Assembly (NCBI GenBank): GCA_037134755.1
Contig: JBAXLO010000218.1
Location: 1-7,281, forward strand
Source of the DNA: JBAXLO01 sp037134755
GTDB lineage: Bacteria; Bacteroidota; Bacteroidia; Bacteroidales; JACABE01
Length of the DNA stretch: 7,281 nucleotides
Reading direction: 5' to 3'
Under the pieces are notes generated by a model, which worked only from the letters and a program-made list of their open reading frames with translations, did no database searches and had not been told where the DNA came from. The position numbers and the translations under genes were made by a program. Below, piece after piece: positions 6,601 through 7,281 of the stretch. Numbering within the stretch: the stretch's first letter is position 1; every line of letters begins with the position of its first letter.

Positions 6601-7281
6601 GTTTTGCTGACCTACTTAAAGAACCTATGCTTTCGGATGATCAACAAAAACACTACATAAGTATCATCGAAAAAAGTGGTCGTCGTATGCTAAATCTCAT
6701 TAATGATATTATTACTATTTCGAAAATTGAATCCGGTTCAAAAGATGTTGTTATTTCAGAAATCAATGTAAATGAAATAATGGAATACATCTTTACATTC
6801 TTTACACCTGAAACTGAGAAAAAAGGGATACTACTATCGAATAAAAAGACTTTATCTGATAATGCACTTATTTTTAATACTGATAAAGAGAAATTATATG
6901 GAATTTTAACGAATCTTGTTAAGAATGCAATTAAGTTTACTGATTATGGTAGCATTGAAATGGGATATAGTATTACTAGCTCTCCATCTGAACAACAAGT
7001 ATTGAAATTTTATGTAAAAGATACTGGTATTGGAATCCCGAAAGACAGGCAAGAGGCAATTTTCGAACGATTTATTCAAGCAGATATCGAAAGTAAGCAG
7101 GCTCGTCAAGGTGCTGGCTTGGGTTTATCTATTGCTAAAGCATATATTGAACAATTAGGAGGTGAAATCTGGCTTGAAAGCGAAGAGGGAATTGGGTCAT
7201 CCTTCTATTTTACAATTCCAGATAACAAGCAAAAAGAAGAGCCAATTGCTAATGATGCTAATCTTGGGAAAGTAGAATTAA
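3687..7281 (+). CDS. Soluble multi-PAS sensor histidine kinase, 3' end outside the window (partial)
   Basis: The frame is open for 1198 codons and runs off the right edge. It starts with a coiled coil (about 1-70) bearing HELEVHQIELELQNEEL, a hallmark of a PAS subfamily whose first domain then reads YDFAPSGYFTL. Seven PAS domains are apparent, at about 71-178, 186-297, 301-417, 424-537, 548-672, 684-796 and 815-930, most closed by D/N-I-T-E-x-K linkers. The second holds a cysteine cluster (C230, C232, C243, C246); the third and fourth are a tandem duplication. HisKA (about 950-1017) has phospho-acceptor His961 in MSHEIRTPMNG. HATPase_c (about 1060-1177) has the N box around NLVKNAIKFT (1076-1085), DTGIGI (1112-1117), FERF (1126-1129) and GAGLGL (1142-1147). 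All kinase motifs are intact. No membrane segment or signal peptide is seen, so it should sense in the cytoplasm. It lies 62 bp after the CheB-CheR gene and is probably co-transcribed. At least 20 linker residues follow the ATPase domain, so a C-terminal receiver is possible but unseen. ATG 3687 is the first start after an in-frame stop at 3657. Confidence 0.95.
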   Translation, partial: MKKEYKSAAVSLRQKAEEIYKKGKLKQTVLLSDLDQLKLIHELEVHQIELELQNEELMLAKEQAEVATDRYTDLYDFAPSGYFTLSKEGIIIELNLLGAKMLGNDRSNLINKRFGLFITDDSKPIYNQFLWNIFKSKKNESCEITITVDTIESYFYITAIVDQKNEECFLTMIDITERKQNEKALIQSNYLNLSLLHTIPFGIDIIDEEGTILYQNDTFKNIFNNNVLGCKCWTTYRDDKTQCNNCPLFTGFDEGQTETIEVAGVLGGKIFEITHTGMIYKGKKAILEIFHDITERKLSEALFKDIIEKNPMSIQILNMEGYEIQANSAHNNLFGVKPPSNYSIFQDKQLLQQGFEELFEQIKKGEIVYFPDSYYNVHDIDPTFPNHPVWVKAIGFTLNDNKGTPEKIVIIHENITESKHANELLDEIIEQNPISIQIVDKDGHTLKVNSAFTKLFGAIPPEDFSIFEDLKEKGFKDLIQQVSEGKTIHFPDVFYNIHDTNPELPDMPVWIKAILFPLKDNYGKPEHFIFMHENITERKQNEKALLLSEKKYKYLVWDMQVGLLIQGPKAEILLSNNKALELLGITEDQLLGKTSFDPDWNVIHEDGSAFLGDTHPVPQAIATCKSVENVIMGVYRPSIGDRIWLLVSTEPQLHDDGTIEQVVCSFIDITELKNAEESLLENDKRINDIIYSIGDWVWEVDENGVYTYSSNKGNEIIGYTSEEIIGKTPFDFMLPEEAKRIAPIFTEIVNKKAPIKDLENWNIKKDGTKICLLTNGVPVLDKDGNLKGYRGVDKDITNRMILEHNLIAAKLKAEESDRKYRLIFNSTDTANSIFDNKCNLIIQNKISQEFLGVRENEGIGKSVFEIFGQQSGKAVYERMNRVLNTGIPEMFETEFDLITGKNWFRSTYYPILDENKEVNSVQVISQNITEIKKAQQELITAKDRAEESDRLKSAFLANMSHEIRTPMNGILGFADLLKEPMLSDDQQKHYISIIEKSGRRMLNLINDIITISKIESGSKDVVISEINVNEIMEYIFTFFTPETEKKGILLSNKKTLSDNALIFNTDKEKLYGILTNLVKNAIKFTDYGSIEMGYSITSSPSEQQVLKFYVKDTGIGIPKDRQEAIFERFIQADIESKQARQGAGLGLSIAKAYIEQLGGEIWLESEEGIGSSFYFTIPDNKQKEEPIANDANLGKVEL
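4599..5297 (+). repeat. Tandem duplication of a PAS domain inside the kinase gene
   Basis: Residues 305-417 (4599-4937) and 427-537 (4965-5297) align with one 2-residue gap and about half identical residues by hand (55 of 111). Shared signatures include NP-x-SIQI, SIF-x-D, FPD-x-x-YN-x-HD, PVW-x-KAI and HENITE. The first 36 nt of the copies match at 30 positions, and several of the changes are silent or conservative. The third and fourth PAS domains therefore arose from one ancestral domain and probably share a fold and possibly a ligand class. Confidence 0.85.

Noticed and set aside
6906..7109. 67-codon open frame on the - strand
   Set aside because: Antisense to the ATPase domain of the kinase, where the N, G1, F and G2 motifs are all intact on the + strand.

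Overview
The window looks like chromosomal DNA of a member of the Bacteroidota. The evidence is high A+T content, a TAnnTTTG promoter box, start codons without a Shine-Dalgarno sequence, short A+T-rich tandem repeats between genes, and large PAS-rich signalling proteins. This assignment rests on sequence style, not on a marker gene.

Layout, all on the + strand. (1) Positions 1-194 are the 3' end of a gene whose last residues look like the end of a fibronectin type III domain. (2) Positions 195-684 are non-coding. They hold a 7-bp tandem repeat, a strong hairpin terminator for the upstream gene, two copies of a 67-bp direct repeat 86 bp apart, an 8-bp tandem repeat, and a TAnnTTTG promoter box about 105 bp before the next gene. 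(3) Positions 685-3624 encode a 979-residue CheB-CheR-PAS fusion with a long heptad coiled coil and no kinase domain. (4) A 62-bp A+T-rich spacer without a visible terminator follows. (5) From 3687 to the window edge an uninterrupted frame of 1198 codons encodes a soluble sensor histidine kinase with seven apparent PAS domains, HisKA and HATPase_c. It has no stop codon in the window and may continue into a receiver domain.

The two large genes probably form one transcription unit and one signalling module: a protein-glutamate methyltransferase/methylesterase with its own PAS sensors, next to a multi-PAS kinase that supplies the phosphotransfer output missing from the first protein. No chemoreceptor, CheA or CheW is seen, so classical chemotaxis is not supported by this window. 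The most thought-provoking feature is the coiled coil of the fusion protein. It carries Glu-Glu pairs at exact seven-residue spacing with Ser/Thr around them, like the methylation helices of chemoreceptors, so it could be a built-in substrate of the CheR and CheB domains (hypothesis). A PAS domain of the kinase with a four-cysteine cluster is a second candidate for something less usual.
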